Positions 25,226 through 32,216 of a DNA stretch of 64,000 nt are shown piece after piece. The stretch is taken from positions 124,001 to 188,000 of the forward strand of contig CAVWNR010000004.1 of NCBI GenBank assembly GCA_963756525.1, given 5' to 3'. Source of the stretch: CAVWNR01 sp963756525. Its GTDB lineage: Bacteria; Actinomycetota; Actinomycetes; Mycobacteriales; Jatrophihabitantaceae. The position numbers and the translations under genes were made by a program. The notes beneath the pieces are model-generated. The model saw only the letters and a program-made list of their open reading frames with translations, searched no databases and was not told the DNA's origin. Each line of letters starts with the position of its first letter. The first letter of the stretch is position 1.

Positions 25226-25284
25226 GCCCTTCGTGCAAGGGAAAACCGTGATGCTCAGGTCATGATGTTCCTGCACGGAAGGGC
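25226..25284. repeat. Imperfect long hairpin before IS1380-like fragment
   Basis: GCCCTTCGTGCAAGG pairs with CCTGCACGGAAGGGC across a 29-base loop, with two single-base bulges. It sits ten bases before the GTG of the transposase-like fragment and may be the left terminal region of that IS. Its inner GTGCA element is shared with the hairpin at 21184-21232. Confidence 0.6.
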
Positions 25285-25293
25285 GCCCGTGGG

Positions 25294-25488
25294 GTGAATG
25301 CTACCGGCCTGTTGTTCGATGTCGAGGATGTCGTGTTGGCGCGCCCGGAGCGGTCGGTGCCGACGCCGATGATCACCGCCGCGGAGGGCGACCTAACGCC
25401 GGTGGCCGGGGTGGCGTTGTCGGGTCCGCTGCTGGACCGGCTGACCCTGGTCGCGGAGGCTGATCAGCGTGGGCTGCAGCCGACGTGA
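25294..25488 (+). pseudogene. N-terminal fragment of an IS1380-type transposase
   Basis: The product has 64 residues: MNATGLLFDVEDVVLARPER, VPTPMITAAEGDLTPVAGVA and LSGPLLDRLTLVAEADQRGL. This matches my memory of the N-terminus of actinobacterial IS1380-family DDE group 1 transposases, about 450 residues when complete. Reading stops where the truncated surface protein gene begins, so about 85 percent of the transposase is gone. The element probably inserted into the surface protein gene and was then deleted, taking the target's 5' end with it. Confidence 0.5.
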
Positions 25489-25871
25489 AGATCGCCCCGT
25501 CCGGGTCGGGCTTCGACTACTCGCGCACCATCGACCTGGACGCCAAGACGCTCGCCTCGATCCAGGCCGGCACCGCGGTGATCGTCGTGCACGGGCTCGA
25601 CCCCACGACGCTGAGCACGCAGGCCCAGGGCGAGAAGAGCGACCTCGTGCCGTCGCTGCCGCTGGCCGCGAACTCTCCGGCGCTGTGCGGCACACTGGCC
25701 GCCGCACAGATGAGCGCAGTGCCGGGCGGGCCGGCAAACACCGGCGGCGGCAGCACCGCCGGCCTGCAAGACCCGTCGCTGTTCCCGGCCGGCGGCGGGC
25801 TGCTCGCCGCCGGGTGCGTCGCCGGCGCCGCAGCGCTCGTGGCACGCCGCCGAACCGCGCGGCAGAGCTGA
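25485..25871 (+). pseudogene. 5'-truncated cell-surface protein with C-terminal anchor
   Basis: The remaining 128 codons encode a beta-rich stretch (FDYSRTIDLDAKTLASIQAG, TAVIVVHGLDPTTLS), then GGPANTGGGSTAG, a hydrophobic segment (LLAAGCVAGAAALVA) and RRRTARQS. This is the plan of a sortase-anchored actinobacterial surface protein, with PANTG as a possible sorting motif. No signal peptide remains. The 5' part has been replaced by the IS1380-like fragment. The sortase and DUF4397 genes downstream suggest the three once worked together. Confidence 0.55.
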
Positions 25872-26245
25872 CTCGCGGCGACCCGCGCCGCGGTCGGGCC
25901 GCAGCGCCTCGCACCCGCCGACGTCGCCTACGAGGTCGCCACCGACATCCTCGGCTGCTGGACCGGCAACTAGTTGTCACGGAGCGATGGAACCGACCGG
26001 CCGCCGCAGCACGAACCCCTGACACGACTGCGCGGCGGTGTCCACCGCCGACGCCGAGGGGGTGGCAGGGCCGCCGCACCGGGCCGGGCTCGGTGCGGCG
26101 GCCCTGCCGCGTTGTCGGGACTTGACAATCCGAGGCAACGGCGAGTGTGCTGACCGCATCGCCTAGTCGGGTTGGCACTCGGCCAGCAACGGCGCCGACG
26201 GGGAAATGCCACGGCCTCCGGTCGATGGCTGGTTCGGGGGACACC
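25872..26245. other. Intergenic stretch with a short coding-like relic
   Basis: No gene is supported here. On the + strand ADVAYEVATDILGCWTGN followed by TAG (about 25917-25973) reads like the tail of a lost protein, family not recognised. The remainder before 26246 probably holds the promoter of the DUF4397/sortase pair. Confidence 0.35.
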
Positions 26246-27133
26246 ATGATCGGCCGTACACTCCGCCGGGCTGCCACGGCCGGCGTACTCGCCCTGGTTA
26301 CCGGCTTGATCGGGTCGGTTGCAGTCGGCGCGCTCCCGGCGTCCGCAACGACCGCCGCCCCGGACGCGATGATCCGCGGCGCGCACTTCTCGCCGGACAC
26401 CCCCGGCGTCGACGTGTACCTGACCGCGTTCGCCGGCGGCACGACGACGCTTTGGCTCTCCGACGTCGGCTACGGCGACGTCAGCCCGTACCGGCTATTC
26501 CCGTCCGGGCTGTACGCGGTGTCGATGCGCCCCCACGGCGCACCCAGCAGCACGCCAGCGGCGCTGAGCTGGACCCTCAACGCCCGGCCCGGCCAGGCGT
26601 ACACGGCCGCGGCGGTCGGCATGAACAGCAAGCTGCACGGCATCATCCTCGACGACCAGCTCAACCAGCCCCCGGCCGGGCAGGGTCTGATCAGGGTCAT
26701 CGAGGCAGCCAGCCGCGCGCCGAAGGCCCGCGTCGCTGCCGTGGGCGGGCCGGTGATCACCCCATCGGCCGCGTTCGCGACAGCCACCGGGTACACCAGC
26801 GTGCCGGCCGGCGACTGGACGATTCGCGCCACCTCGCTCAGCGCGCCGAGCGTGACGGCGACGGCGCCCGTCGACGTCGCATCCGGCACTGTCGACTCGA
26901 TCGTGGTGCTCGACGGCAAGCAGGACGGCATCACGCTGCGCACCGTGGTCGACGCGGCCGGCGCCGCCGCCGTCCCGGCCGGGCCCGTCCCCGCCGGCGG
27001 TGGTGGCACCGCCGCTCGGCCGGGTGCGGGCTGGGCCGGCGAGGCCGGGCTGGTCGGCGGCGCCGCGCTCGCGCTCGTGGCGTGCTGCGGCTGCGTGCTC
27101 GCCGGACGCCGCAGGTGGCTGCGGAGCCGGTGA
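26246..27133 (+). CDS. DUF4397-domain surface protein
   Basis: The protein has 295 residues. A signal peptide (MIGRTLRRAATAGVLALVTG to PASA) is followed by a DUF4397-like beta domain: MIRGAHFSPDTPGVDVYLTA, then FPSGLYAVSMRPHG, AYTAAAVGMNSKLHG, and a second half with LIRVIEAASRAPKARV and VPAGDWTIRATS. A Gly/Ala/Pro spacer then leads to a hydrophobic helix and an Arg-rich tail (RRRWLRSR). It is secreted and held at the membrane or cell wall. GGGGG five bases before the ATG supports the start. Its TGA overlaps the sortase GTG, so the two are made together. Confidence 0.8.
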   Translation: MIGRTLRRAATAGVLALVTGLIGSVAVGALPASATTAAPDAMIRGAHFSPDTPGVDVYLTAFAGGTTTLWLSDVGYGDVSPYRLFPSGLYAVSMRPHGAPSSTPAALSWTLNARPGQAYTAAAVGMNSKLHGIILDDQLNQPPAGQGLIRVIEAASRAPKARVAAVGGPVITPSAAFATATGYTSVPAGDWTIRATSLSAPSVTATAPVDVASGTVDSIVVLDGKQDGITLRTVVDAAGAAAVPAGPVPAGGGGTAARPGAGWAGEAGLVGGAALALVACCGCVLAGRRRWLRSR

Positions 27134-27852
27134 GACGCCGACGAGCGGGAACCCGCGGCGGGTGGCGTCGGCTTGCGCTGACCGCGACCGCGCTGGCCGG
27201 CACGGCCGCCGCGGTGCTTGCCTGGTTGACGCTTGCCCATAGCGGCACGCCGTCCGATCCGAACGACGCGACGATCGCGGCTGCCCGGTCGGCCGTAGCC
27301 GCGCCGCACCCGGCTGCGAGCCGCAGCCCCAACCCTGCGCAGCTGCTGCCGCCGATCCCCGGCGGGCCGACCGGCCCGGCGCACCAGGCGCTGCCTGCGC
27401 CCAAACCGGCGAGCACACCGGTACGCCTGCAGATCCCGGCGATCGCGGTAGACACGCCGCTGCAACCACTCGGCCTGCTGCCCGACGGTTCATTACAAGC
27501 ACCCAGCCAGTGGGACGTGGCCGGCTGGTACGCCGACGGCATCCGACCGGGCGACCCCGGCCCGGCCGTGATCGCGGGGCACGTCGACTCGGTGTCCGGC
27601 CCGGCAGTCTTCTACCGGCTCCGCCGGCTGCACGTCGGCGACCTCGTCGACGTCCGCGACGCCAACGGCGTCATGCTGCGCTTCATCGTCGACACGATCC
27701 ATGAGTACCCCAAGCAGCAGTTCCCGTCCGTGCTCGTCTACGGCCCCACGCCGATACCCGAGCTGCGACTGGTCACCTGCACCGGCGACTTCGACTGGCA
27801 GGCGCACAGCTATCTCGACAACCTGGTGGTGTCCGCGCACCTCATCGGCTAA
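27130..27852 (+). CDS. Class F sortase
   Basis: This 240-residue protein has an N-terminal membrane anchor (ALTATALAGTAAAVLAWLTL), an Ala/Pro linker, and a sortase domain from about residue 97 (VRLQIPAIAVDTPLQPLGLL). The catalytic His151 lies in AVIAGHVDS and Cys217 in LRLVTCTGDF. Class F enzymes link surface proteins to the wall of actinobacteria. Its natural clients are probably the DUF4397 protein just upstream and the truncated gene before it. After Cys217 there is no Arg or Lys at all up to the C-terminus, although sortases normally need an Arg there. Confidence 0.8.
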   Translation: MRRRRAGTRGGWRRLALTATALAGTAAAVLAWLTLAHSGTPSDPNDATIAAARSAVAAPHPAASRSPNPAQLLPPIPGGPTGPAHQALPAPKPASTPVRLQIPAIAVDTPLQPLGLLPDGSLQAPSQWDVAGWYADGIRPGDPGPAVIAGHVDSVSGPAVFYRLRRLHVGDLVDVRDANGVMLRFIVDTIHEYPKQQFPSVLVYGPTPIPELRLVTCTGDFDWQAHSYLDNLVVSAHLIG

Positions 27853-28255
27853 ATGGCCTGGTAGCGCGGTACCCCGCGTCGATGGCCGTGACGTGCACGT
27901 GCACGTCGGCGTCGGTATTCGCCAGACGGTGCAGCGTTTCCGCTGCACGCTGCTGGACCGCGGTGACGGTGTCCAGCACGGGCGGCTGCCCGGTGGCGAT
28001 GACGCGGATGGTTACCGTGACCGTGCCGTTGCCGCCGTCCGGACGGTCGACGTCGACGGCCCGGGGATCGTCGGCGTACGCGGGCCGGGCTCGATCGGGG
28101 TCCCATCGGGAACGCAGGGATAGGTGCGGGCGGAACATCCGGGTGAGCGGCACGTGCAGCCGGGCCACGCCGGGGGTGGCGGCCGCAGCGTGGGCAGCGA
28201 GAACCCGAAGTGCACGGTCGCTGACGTGCAGCTGGGCGAATTGCCGCGGGTTCAC
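27842..28255 (-). CDS. Asp23-like domain protein
   Basis: The product has 137 residues. NPRQFAQLHVSDRALRVLAA then ATPGVARLHVPLTR is the helix plus first strand of an Asp23/Gls24-like fold. TVTVTIRVIATGQPPVLDTV and HRLANTDADVHVHVTAI give the remaining strands with the typical V-x-V-x-V ending. Its GTG overlaps the TGA of the zinc-finger/Asp23 gene, so it is the third gene of the sigma operon. Asp23 proteins are membrane-associated by way of AmaP in Gram-positive bacteria and relate to envelope stress. The gene ends ten bases inside the convergent sortase gene. Confidence 0.6.
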   Translation of the reverse strand: MNPRQFAQLHVSDRALRVLAAHAAAATPGVARLHVPLTRMFRPHLSLRSRWDPDRARPAYADDPRAVDVDRPDGGNGTVTVTIRVIATGQPPVLDTVTAVQQRAAETLHRLANTDADVHVHVTAIDAGYRATRPFSR

Positions 28256-28824
28256 TGCGCAACCTCGGGTGGGTCCAGGTCGATGAAGTCGATGTCGACG
28301 CCGGCTGCGGCGAGCCCGAACTGGGTGCGCAACGTCGCGGTGATCCGCGCCCGGCACAGGTCGGCTAGCGGCGGGAGTGGCGACGGGTAGCGGGTGCTGG
28401 CGGTGAGGTGGATCTCGAGTGCAGCGGGTCGCCCATTGCGGCTCGTCGGTTGGCTGGGCTCGACCTGACAGGTGTAGACGCTGAGGTTGTCGACGGTGTC
28501 GAGATCGGTGCGCAGTGCGGTGGCGACGGCGAGGGCGCTGACGGCCGCGCCGCCGGCCGGAGCGGGGAGCGGGATGAGCGGTGAGGGTCGCAGCTCGGCC
28601 CAGACCGTGCGCATGACCGCCGGGAGCAGGCCGGCGGGGACGTCGACGGGCTGGGCGTCGAGCTCGCGGGCGGCCTGCAGCGCGAGGTCGGCGGCGTGCT
28701 GGGCTGCCAGGCAGTACCGGCAGCTGCGCTCGTGGTCGTCGAGCAGGCCGGTCCGTGCGTCGTCGACGACGGCGAGCGCGTCCCGCCCGCAGGGCAGCAT
28801 CGTCGCGGTGTCGTCTAGCGCCAT
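28252..28824 (-). CDS. Zinc-finger anti-sigma-like protein fused to an Asp23-like domain
   Basis: This is a 190-residue protein. C12 and H31-x3-C35-x2-C38 (DDHERSCRYC) form the ZAS zinc-binding pattern of anti-sigma factors. The second half (ALAVATALRTDLDTVDNLSV, LEIHLTASTRYPSPLPPLAD, GVDIDFIDLD) resembles an Asp23-like beta-alpha domain. No transmembrane helix is seen, so it is probably soluble. It overlaps the sigma gene by ten bases, the usual arrangement for a sigma/anti-sigma pair. The fusion suggests that the state of Asp23-type envelope proteins is relayed to the sigma factor; this is inference. Confidence 0.65.
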   Translation of the reverse strand: MALDDTATMLPCGRDALAVVDDARTGLLDDHERSCRYCLAAQHAADLALQAARELDAQPVDVPAGLLPAVMRTVWAELRPSPLIPLPAPAGGAAVSALAVATALRTDLDTVDNLSVYTCQVEPSQPTSRNGRPAALEIHLTASTRYPSPLPPLADLCRARITATLRTQFGLAAAGVDIDFIDLDPPEVAQ

Positions 28825-29429
28825 GGTGTCATCGCTTCGGCGAGTCGGTGCCGCGCACGATAGATCCGTCCGCGGACGGTGTCCAGGCTGGTTCCGGTGA
28901 GCGTGGCGACCTCCTGGTAGCTGCAATTGTCGACCTCGCGCAGCAACCAGCACACCCGCAGCTCGTCGGGCAGCGCGGCCAGGGCCGCCCGAAGATCGGT
29001 GAGCAGGGCGCGGGTTTCGGCGCTGCGGTACGGGTCGGTCTCTGACGTTACCGGTGTTCGAGCGCCGGCGAGCGCGGTCAAATCATCGACGGATTGCACC
29101 GAGGCCTGCACGCGTGCCCGGCGGCGAAGCAGGTTGAGCGCGTGGTTGGTGACGATGCGGTAGAGCCAGGTGGAGAACGCGGCGTGCCCGCGAAACTGCG
29201 GTAGCCGCCGCCACGCCGCGATGAATGCGCTCTGGGTTGCGTCTTCGGCATCGTCGGGGTCGAGCAGGATGCGTAGCGCGACCACGTACATCTCCCGCTG
29301 ATGACGGCGCAGCAGCTGCTCGAAGGCGTGCGGGTCGCCGTCACGAGCCCGGGCGACGAGCTGTTGCTCGCTGACCGGGCCGTACGCCGCGGCCGTTGGG
29401 GCCGCGGCCGGGCGGGGCGCCGGGGTCAC
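28815..29429 (-). CDS. ECF-type RNA polymerase sigma factor
   Basis: The product has 204 residues. Region 2 runs from FEQLLRRHQREMYVVALRIL through DAEDATQSAFIAAWRRLPQF and FSTWLYRIVTNHALNLLRRR. Region 4 is LPDELRVCWLLREVDNCSYQ, EVATLTGTSLDTVRGRIYRA then RHRL. It would direct RNA polymerase to promoters of an envelope-stress regulon, likely including the divergent CsbD/Asp23 genes. The start is GTG at 29429. It is followed by its probable anti-sigma factor with a ten-base overlap. Confidence 0.9.
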   Translation of the reverse strand: MTPAPRPAAAPTAAAYGPVSEQQLVARARDGDPHAFEQLLRRHQREMYVVALRILLDPDDAEDATQSAFIAAWRRLPQFRGHAAFSTWLYRIVTNHALNLLRRRARVQASVQSVDDLTALAGARTPVTSETDPYRSAETRALLTDLRAALAALPDELRVCWLLREVDNCSYQEVATLTGTSLDTVRGRIYRARHRLAEAMTPWR

Positions 29430-29511
29430 GGACCGATGTTCCCCAAAGCTTGGCCGTGATTCACACGGATCTCGGCGTGAGGTTTCGCTGCCCGGGGTGT
29501 CTCACTAGGTA

Positions 29512-29529
29512 GCGGCGGGGTTCCGCCGC
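29512..29529. promoter_or_regulatory. GC-rich hairpin between the divergent sigma and CsbD genes
   Basis: GCGGCGG and CCGCCGC form a perfect stem round GGTT, about 50 bases before the CsbD start. In the other direction the same DNA gives GGAACC, which resembles an ECF -35 element for the sigma gene. Either reading is tentative. Confidence 0.3.
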
Positions 29530-29575
29530 CGGCCCGGTGGTGACAGTACGGCCGGGCGCACAGAGAGGAGACGTC

Positions 29576-29749
29576 ATGGGCGCGAGCGACAAGGCCAAGG
29601 ACAAGGCCCAGGAAATGAAGGGCAAGGCGAAGGAGAAGATCGGCGATGCCACGGGCAACGAGCAGTGGCAAGCCGAGGGTGAGGCCGACCAGGCGAAGGG
29701 CAACCTGAAGCAGGCCGGGGAGAAGGCCAAGGACGCGTTCACCGACTGA
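29576..29749 (+). CDS. CsbD family stress protein
   Basis: This is a 57-residue CsbD-like protein made almost only of Lys, Glu, Asp, Ala and Gly: KAKDKAQEMKGKAKEKIGDA, then TGNEQWQAEGEADQAKGNLK. It carries the typical KGK...K-x-G-x-x-TG-N and GEAdqakGnlKqaGEK repeats. CsbD is part of the general stress response in Bacillus and common in stress operons elsewhere; its biochemical role is unknown. GAGAGGAG lies seven bases before the ATG. It heads the right-facing half of the Asp23 locus. Confidence 0.9.
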   Translation: MGASDKAKDKAQEMKGKAKEKIGDATGNEQWQAEGEADQAKGNLKQAGEKAKDAFTD

Positions 29750-29796
29750 TCGGTGCCCGCCATGAATGCTGCCGCATCACGGAGAAGGAGTCAGGG

Positions 29797-30291
29797 ATGA
29801 CCACGAGCACGACCGCCAGGCCCGGCGGGTCCGATCAGCCGGGCGAGGGCGGACGCGGGGCCGGCCGGGGCGAGGTTGCCAGCGCGGACCAGGAGACCGT
29901 GCTGACCACCGCGTACGGGAAGACGAGCATCGCCGACGTGGTGGTGCAGAAGATCGCCGGGCTAGCCGCCCGAGAGATCAACGGGGTGTATCAGCTCGGC
30001 GGCGGCACCGCCCGCGCGTTCGGCGTGGTCCGGGAACGGATCCCTGGTGCGCGGCCCTCGAGCGGACAGGGTGTCACGGTGGAGGTGGGTGAGCGGCAGG
30101 CGGCCGTTGACCTGGTGCTGGTGGTCGAGTACGGGGTCGAGATCGGCGAGTTGACCAAGGCGATCCGCCGCAACGTCATCAACTCGATCGAGCGGATGAC
30201 CAGCCTGGAGGTCACCGAGGTCAACATTGCCGTCGACGACATCCACCTGCCCGGCGAGGAGGAGCCCGAGACCGAGGCCCGGGTGGAATGA
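29797..30291 (+). CDS. Asp23/Gls24 family envelope stress protein
   Basis: This 164-residue protein is the best-matching Asp23 member of the locus. TSIADVVVQKIAGLAAREIN, then GVYQLG, is the family start. VTVEVGERQAAVDLVLVVEY, GVEIGELTKAIRRNVINSIE and LEVTEVNIAVDDIHLPGEEE complete the fold. A disordered Gly/Arg-rich head of about 30 residues precedes it. In Staphylococcus Asp23 is tethered to the membrane by AmaP; AmaP-like proteins are encoded here at 31635 and 32216. GGAGAAGGAG precedes the ATG. The stop overlaps the next gene (ATGA). Confidence 0.9.
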   Translation: MTTSTTARPGGSDQPGEGGRGAGRGEVASADQETVLTTAYGKTSIADVVVQKIAGLAAREINGVYQLGGGTARAFGVVRERIPGARPSSGQGVTVEVGERQAAVDLVLVVEYGVEIGELTKAIRRNVINSIERMTSLEVTEVNIAVDDIHLPGEEEPETEARVE

Positions 30292-30674
30292 CCGGGCAGC
30301 CGCGCCCCGACGTTACCGCGGTCGGCCTGTCGCCGGCGGCGGTCGGCGCGGACGCGGATCGGATTCGCGAGGCGGTGTTGGCCTGCCCGGACGTAGTCGG
30401 CCTGTTCGGTGGTGCGTTCGGCGAGATCCGGTCCTATCTGCCCGGGCGCAGCGTGGCCGGCGTGCGGGTCGACGAGGAGCGGGTCCAGGTGCACGTGGTG
30501 GCCCGGTACGGGCCGCCGCTGACCGAGGTCGCCACCCAGATCGGCTCGGCGCTGGCGCCGCTGCTGGCGGACCGCCCGCTCCGGGTCGTGGTCGAGGACA
30601 TCGTGGTGCCCGGCGAGGCGGCGGAACCGGACGGCGCGGCGACCGGCCCCGCTCTGGGTGAACAAGTGCCGTGA
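30288..30674 (+). CDS. Divergent Asp23-like protein
   Basis: The product has 128 residues: DADRIREAVLACPDVVGLFG then GAFGEIRSYLPGRSVAGVRV, VQVHVVARYGPPLTEVATQI and PLRVVVEDIVVPGE. The order of elements is that of Asp23 proteins, but the sequence belongs to the separate subgroup usually encoded right behind a canonical Asp23 gene in actinobacteria. It is translationally coupled on both sides (ATGA at its start, GTGA at its end). A role as partner of the canonical protein is likely but unproven. Confidence 0.7.
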   Translation: MTGQPRPDVTAVGLSPAAVGADADRIREAVLACPDVVGLFGGAFGEIRSYLPGRSVAGVRVDEERVQVHVVARYGPPLTEVATQIGSALAPLLADRPLRVVVEDIVVPGEAAEPDGAATGPALGEQVP

Positions 30675-30931
30675 CGACCGAGCGGCTGGACGAGCCGGCC
30701 GCCCCCGGTGGCGCGGCGCGCCGGGCCCGGCGGGCCTGGATCGCCGCGCACCATCCCGACCGCGGCGGCGACCCGGCGGTCTTCGTCGCCGGGATGCGGG
30801 CGCGGGCGTGGCTGGGTCATCCGGCGGCCGAGCCGGTGGTCTTCTACCGGCGCCGCGGAGTGCGGGCCGCGTTGACCCGGCTCATCGGCAGGCGGCGCTG
30901 GCGGCGTCGGCGCCGTAGACGGGGCTGGTGA
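30671..30931 (+). CDS. Mini J-domain-like protein
   Basis: This 86-residue protein is very basic. RRARRAWIAAHHPDRGGDPA, then VFVAGM, reproduces the end of helix II, the HPD motif and the start of helix III of a J-domain. The rest (FYRRRGVRAALTRLIG then an Arg cluster) could bind nucleic acid or lipid head groups. It lacks the Gly/Phe and C-terminal domains of DnaJ. GTGA overlap with the gene upstream places it in the Asp23 operon. It might recruit DnaK to Asp23 complexes; this is speculation. Confidence 0.55.
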   Translation: MTTERLDEPAAPGGAARRARRAWIAAHHPDRGGDPAVFVAGMRARAWLGHPAAEPVVFYRRRGVRAALTRLIGRRRWRRRRRRRGW

Positions 30932-30988
30932 CCCGATCCGCAAGGTAACGAAGCGCAACGAGCTCCAACTGCAAGGAAGGGAATTGCC

Positions 30989-31186
30989 ATGGACAGACCC
31001 AGCGCGACCACGCTCGCGGTGATCGCCGGGCTCGCGCTCGGATTCGCCGGAGCGTTCGGCGGATGGAGCGCGTTCGTCATCGTGCTCGTGCTCGGACTGG
31101 TGGGGCTGCTGGTCGGCCGGGTGATCGACGGCGAGCTCGACCTGACCGCCTACCTCGGCGGACGCCGCTCACGCGAGTACCGGTGA
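30989..31186 (+). CDS. DUF2273-like small membrane protein
   Basis: The protein has 65 residues with two closely spaced hydrophobic helices (TLAVIAGLALGFAGAFGG and AFVIVLVLGLVGLLVGRVID), then GELDLTAYLGGRRSREYR. The size, the two helices and the ending in G-x-L-D-L-x-x-x-L are as in DUF2273 proteins that accompany Asp23/AmaP in Gram-positive bacteria, where they are thought to help anchor the complex. GGAAGGGA stands eight bases before the ATG. Its TGA overlaps the GTG of the next Asp23-like gene. Confidence 0.75.
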   Translation: MDRPSATTLAVIAGLALGFAGAFGGWSAFVIVLVLGLVGLLVGRVIDGELDLTAYLGGRRSREYR

Positions 31187-31611
31187 GCGCCCCGCGGTCC
31201 GAGGCGGCACTGCCGGTCCCCGCATCGGCCCGCGCGCCGGTCTGGCGCGACGCGGCGGTGCGGGATCCGGCCGATCGCGGCACGACGATCCTCGCGCAGC
31301 GAGTTGTGGAGAAGGTCGCCGCGCGGGCCGCCGGAGAGATCGAGCAGGTCAGCGGACTGCAGACAGGCCTCACCGGCCGGGTGCTCGGCCGGGAGCGGAT
31401 CCGTGCCTCCGCCGAACTGGAAGGTTCGATCGCCGTGCTGCGGCTGACACTGGCCGCGGCGTTTCCTGCGCCGCTGGTCTCGCTGACCCGCGCGGTGCGC
31501 GCCAACGTCACCGAGCGGGTGCAGCGGCTCTGCGGTCTGCGAGTGGATCATGTCGACATCACGGTGGCCACCCTGCATGCGCCGGGTATCGACGTGCGGC
31601 GGGTGGAATGA
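31183..31611 (+). CDS. Asp23/Gls24 family protein
   Basis: This 142-residue protein has the Asp23 start at about residue 35 (RGTTILAQRVVEKVAARAAG, EIEQVSGL), then a strand-rich middle (IAVLRLTLAAAFPAPLVSLT) and the ending LCGLRVDHVDITVATLH. The head is Ala/Pro-rich and likely unstructured. It is coupled by GTGA to the DUF2273-like gene and followed 23 bp later by the first AmaP-like gene. It is less acidic at its end than the canonical member at 29797. Confidence 0.75.
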   Translation: MSAPRSEAALPVPASARAPVWRDAAVRDPADRGTTILAQRVVEKVAARAAGEIEQVSGLQTGLTGRVLGRERIRASAELEGSIAVLRLTLAAAFPAPLVSLTRAVRANVTERVQRLCGLRVDHVDITVATLHAPGIDVRRVE

Positions 31612-31634
31612 GCCCGTGAAATGAGTGCTGTGAA

Positions 31635-32216
31635 ATGACACCCAGCGACGCTCCAGAAATGGCTCGACCGGGTAGCGCCTCCGTGCGGATGCCGCGCGGC
31701 GGCCGATCGTTCACCGCCTTCTTGGTCGCACTTGTGGCCACCGCGATCTGCGCGTTCGTCGCGGTGGAGGCGATCTGGCTGGCGGTGACCGCACACACCG
31801 TCGGGTTCGACGTGCATGCGGTGACCCGGTACGGGCGCGACACCGGCTGGCAGAACGGCGTGGTGCTGGCTGCCGGGATCGTGGGCGGGTTGGTCGGACT
31901 GGTCCTGCTGCTCATCGGCGTGCTACCGCCCGGGCGGGGCGTGATCGAGCTGGACACCGGCGATCCGCGGCTCGCGGCCGGTATCGGCCAGCCGAGCCTG
32001 CAGCGACTGATCGCCACGCAGGTCACCGGCATCGACGGGGTGAGCGCGGCCCGGGTCCGCGGCCGGCGGCGGATGCGCATCCTCGCCACCACCGTGCTAC
32101 GGGACACCACCGGCCTGGCCGAAGCGATCCACACCGTGGCCGTCGGTCAACTCGACGCCCTGCGTCCGAGCCGCCGCCGCACCGTCCGGGTGCGGCTGGC
32201 CAGCAGGGAGCCGTGA
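31635..32216 (+). CDS. AmaP-like (DUF6286) membrane protein
   Basis: The 193-residue product has two transmembrane helices (FLVALVATAICAFVAVEAIW and GVVLAAGIVGGLVGLVLLLI), separated by an outside loop of about 50 residues. A soluble cytoplasmic domain follows (QRLIATQVTGIDGVSAARVR, RRRMRILATTVLRDTTGLAE) that itself resembles an Asp23-like fold. This is the plan of AmaP/DUF6286 proteins, which hold Asp23 at the membrane. Its stop overlaps the next gene. Confidence 0.75.
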   Translation: MTPSDAPEMARPGSASVRMPRGGRSFTAFLVALVATAICAFVAVEAIWLAVTAHTVGFDVHAVTRYGRDTGWQNGVVLAAGIVGGLVGLVLLLIGVLPPGRGVIELDTGDPRLAAGIGQPSLQRLIATQVTGIDGVSAARVRGRRRMRILATTVLRDTTGLAEAIHTVAVGQLDALRPSRRRTVRVRLASREP

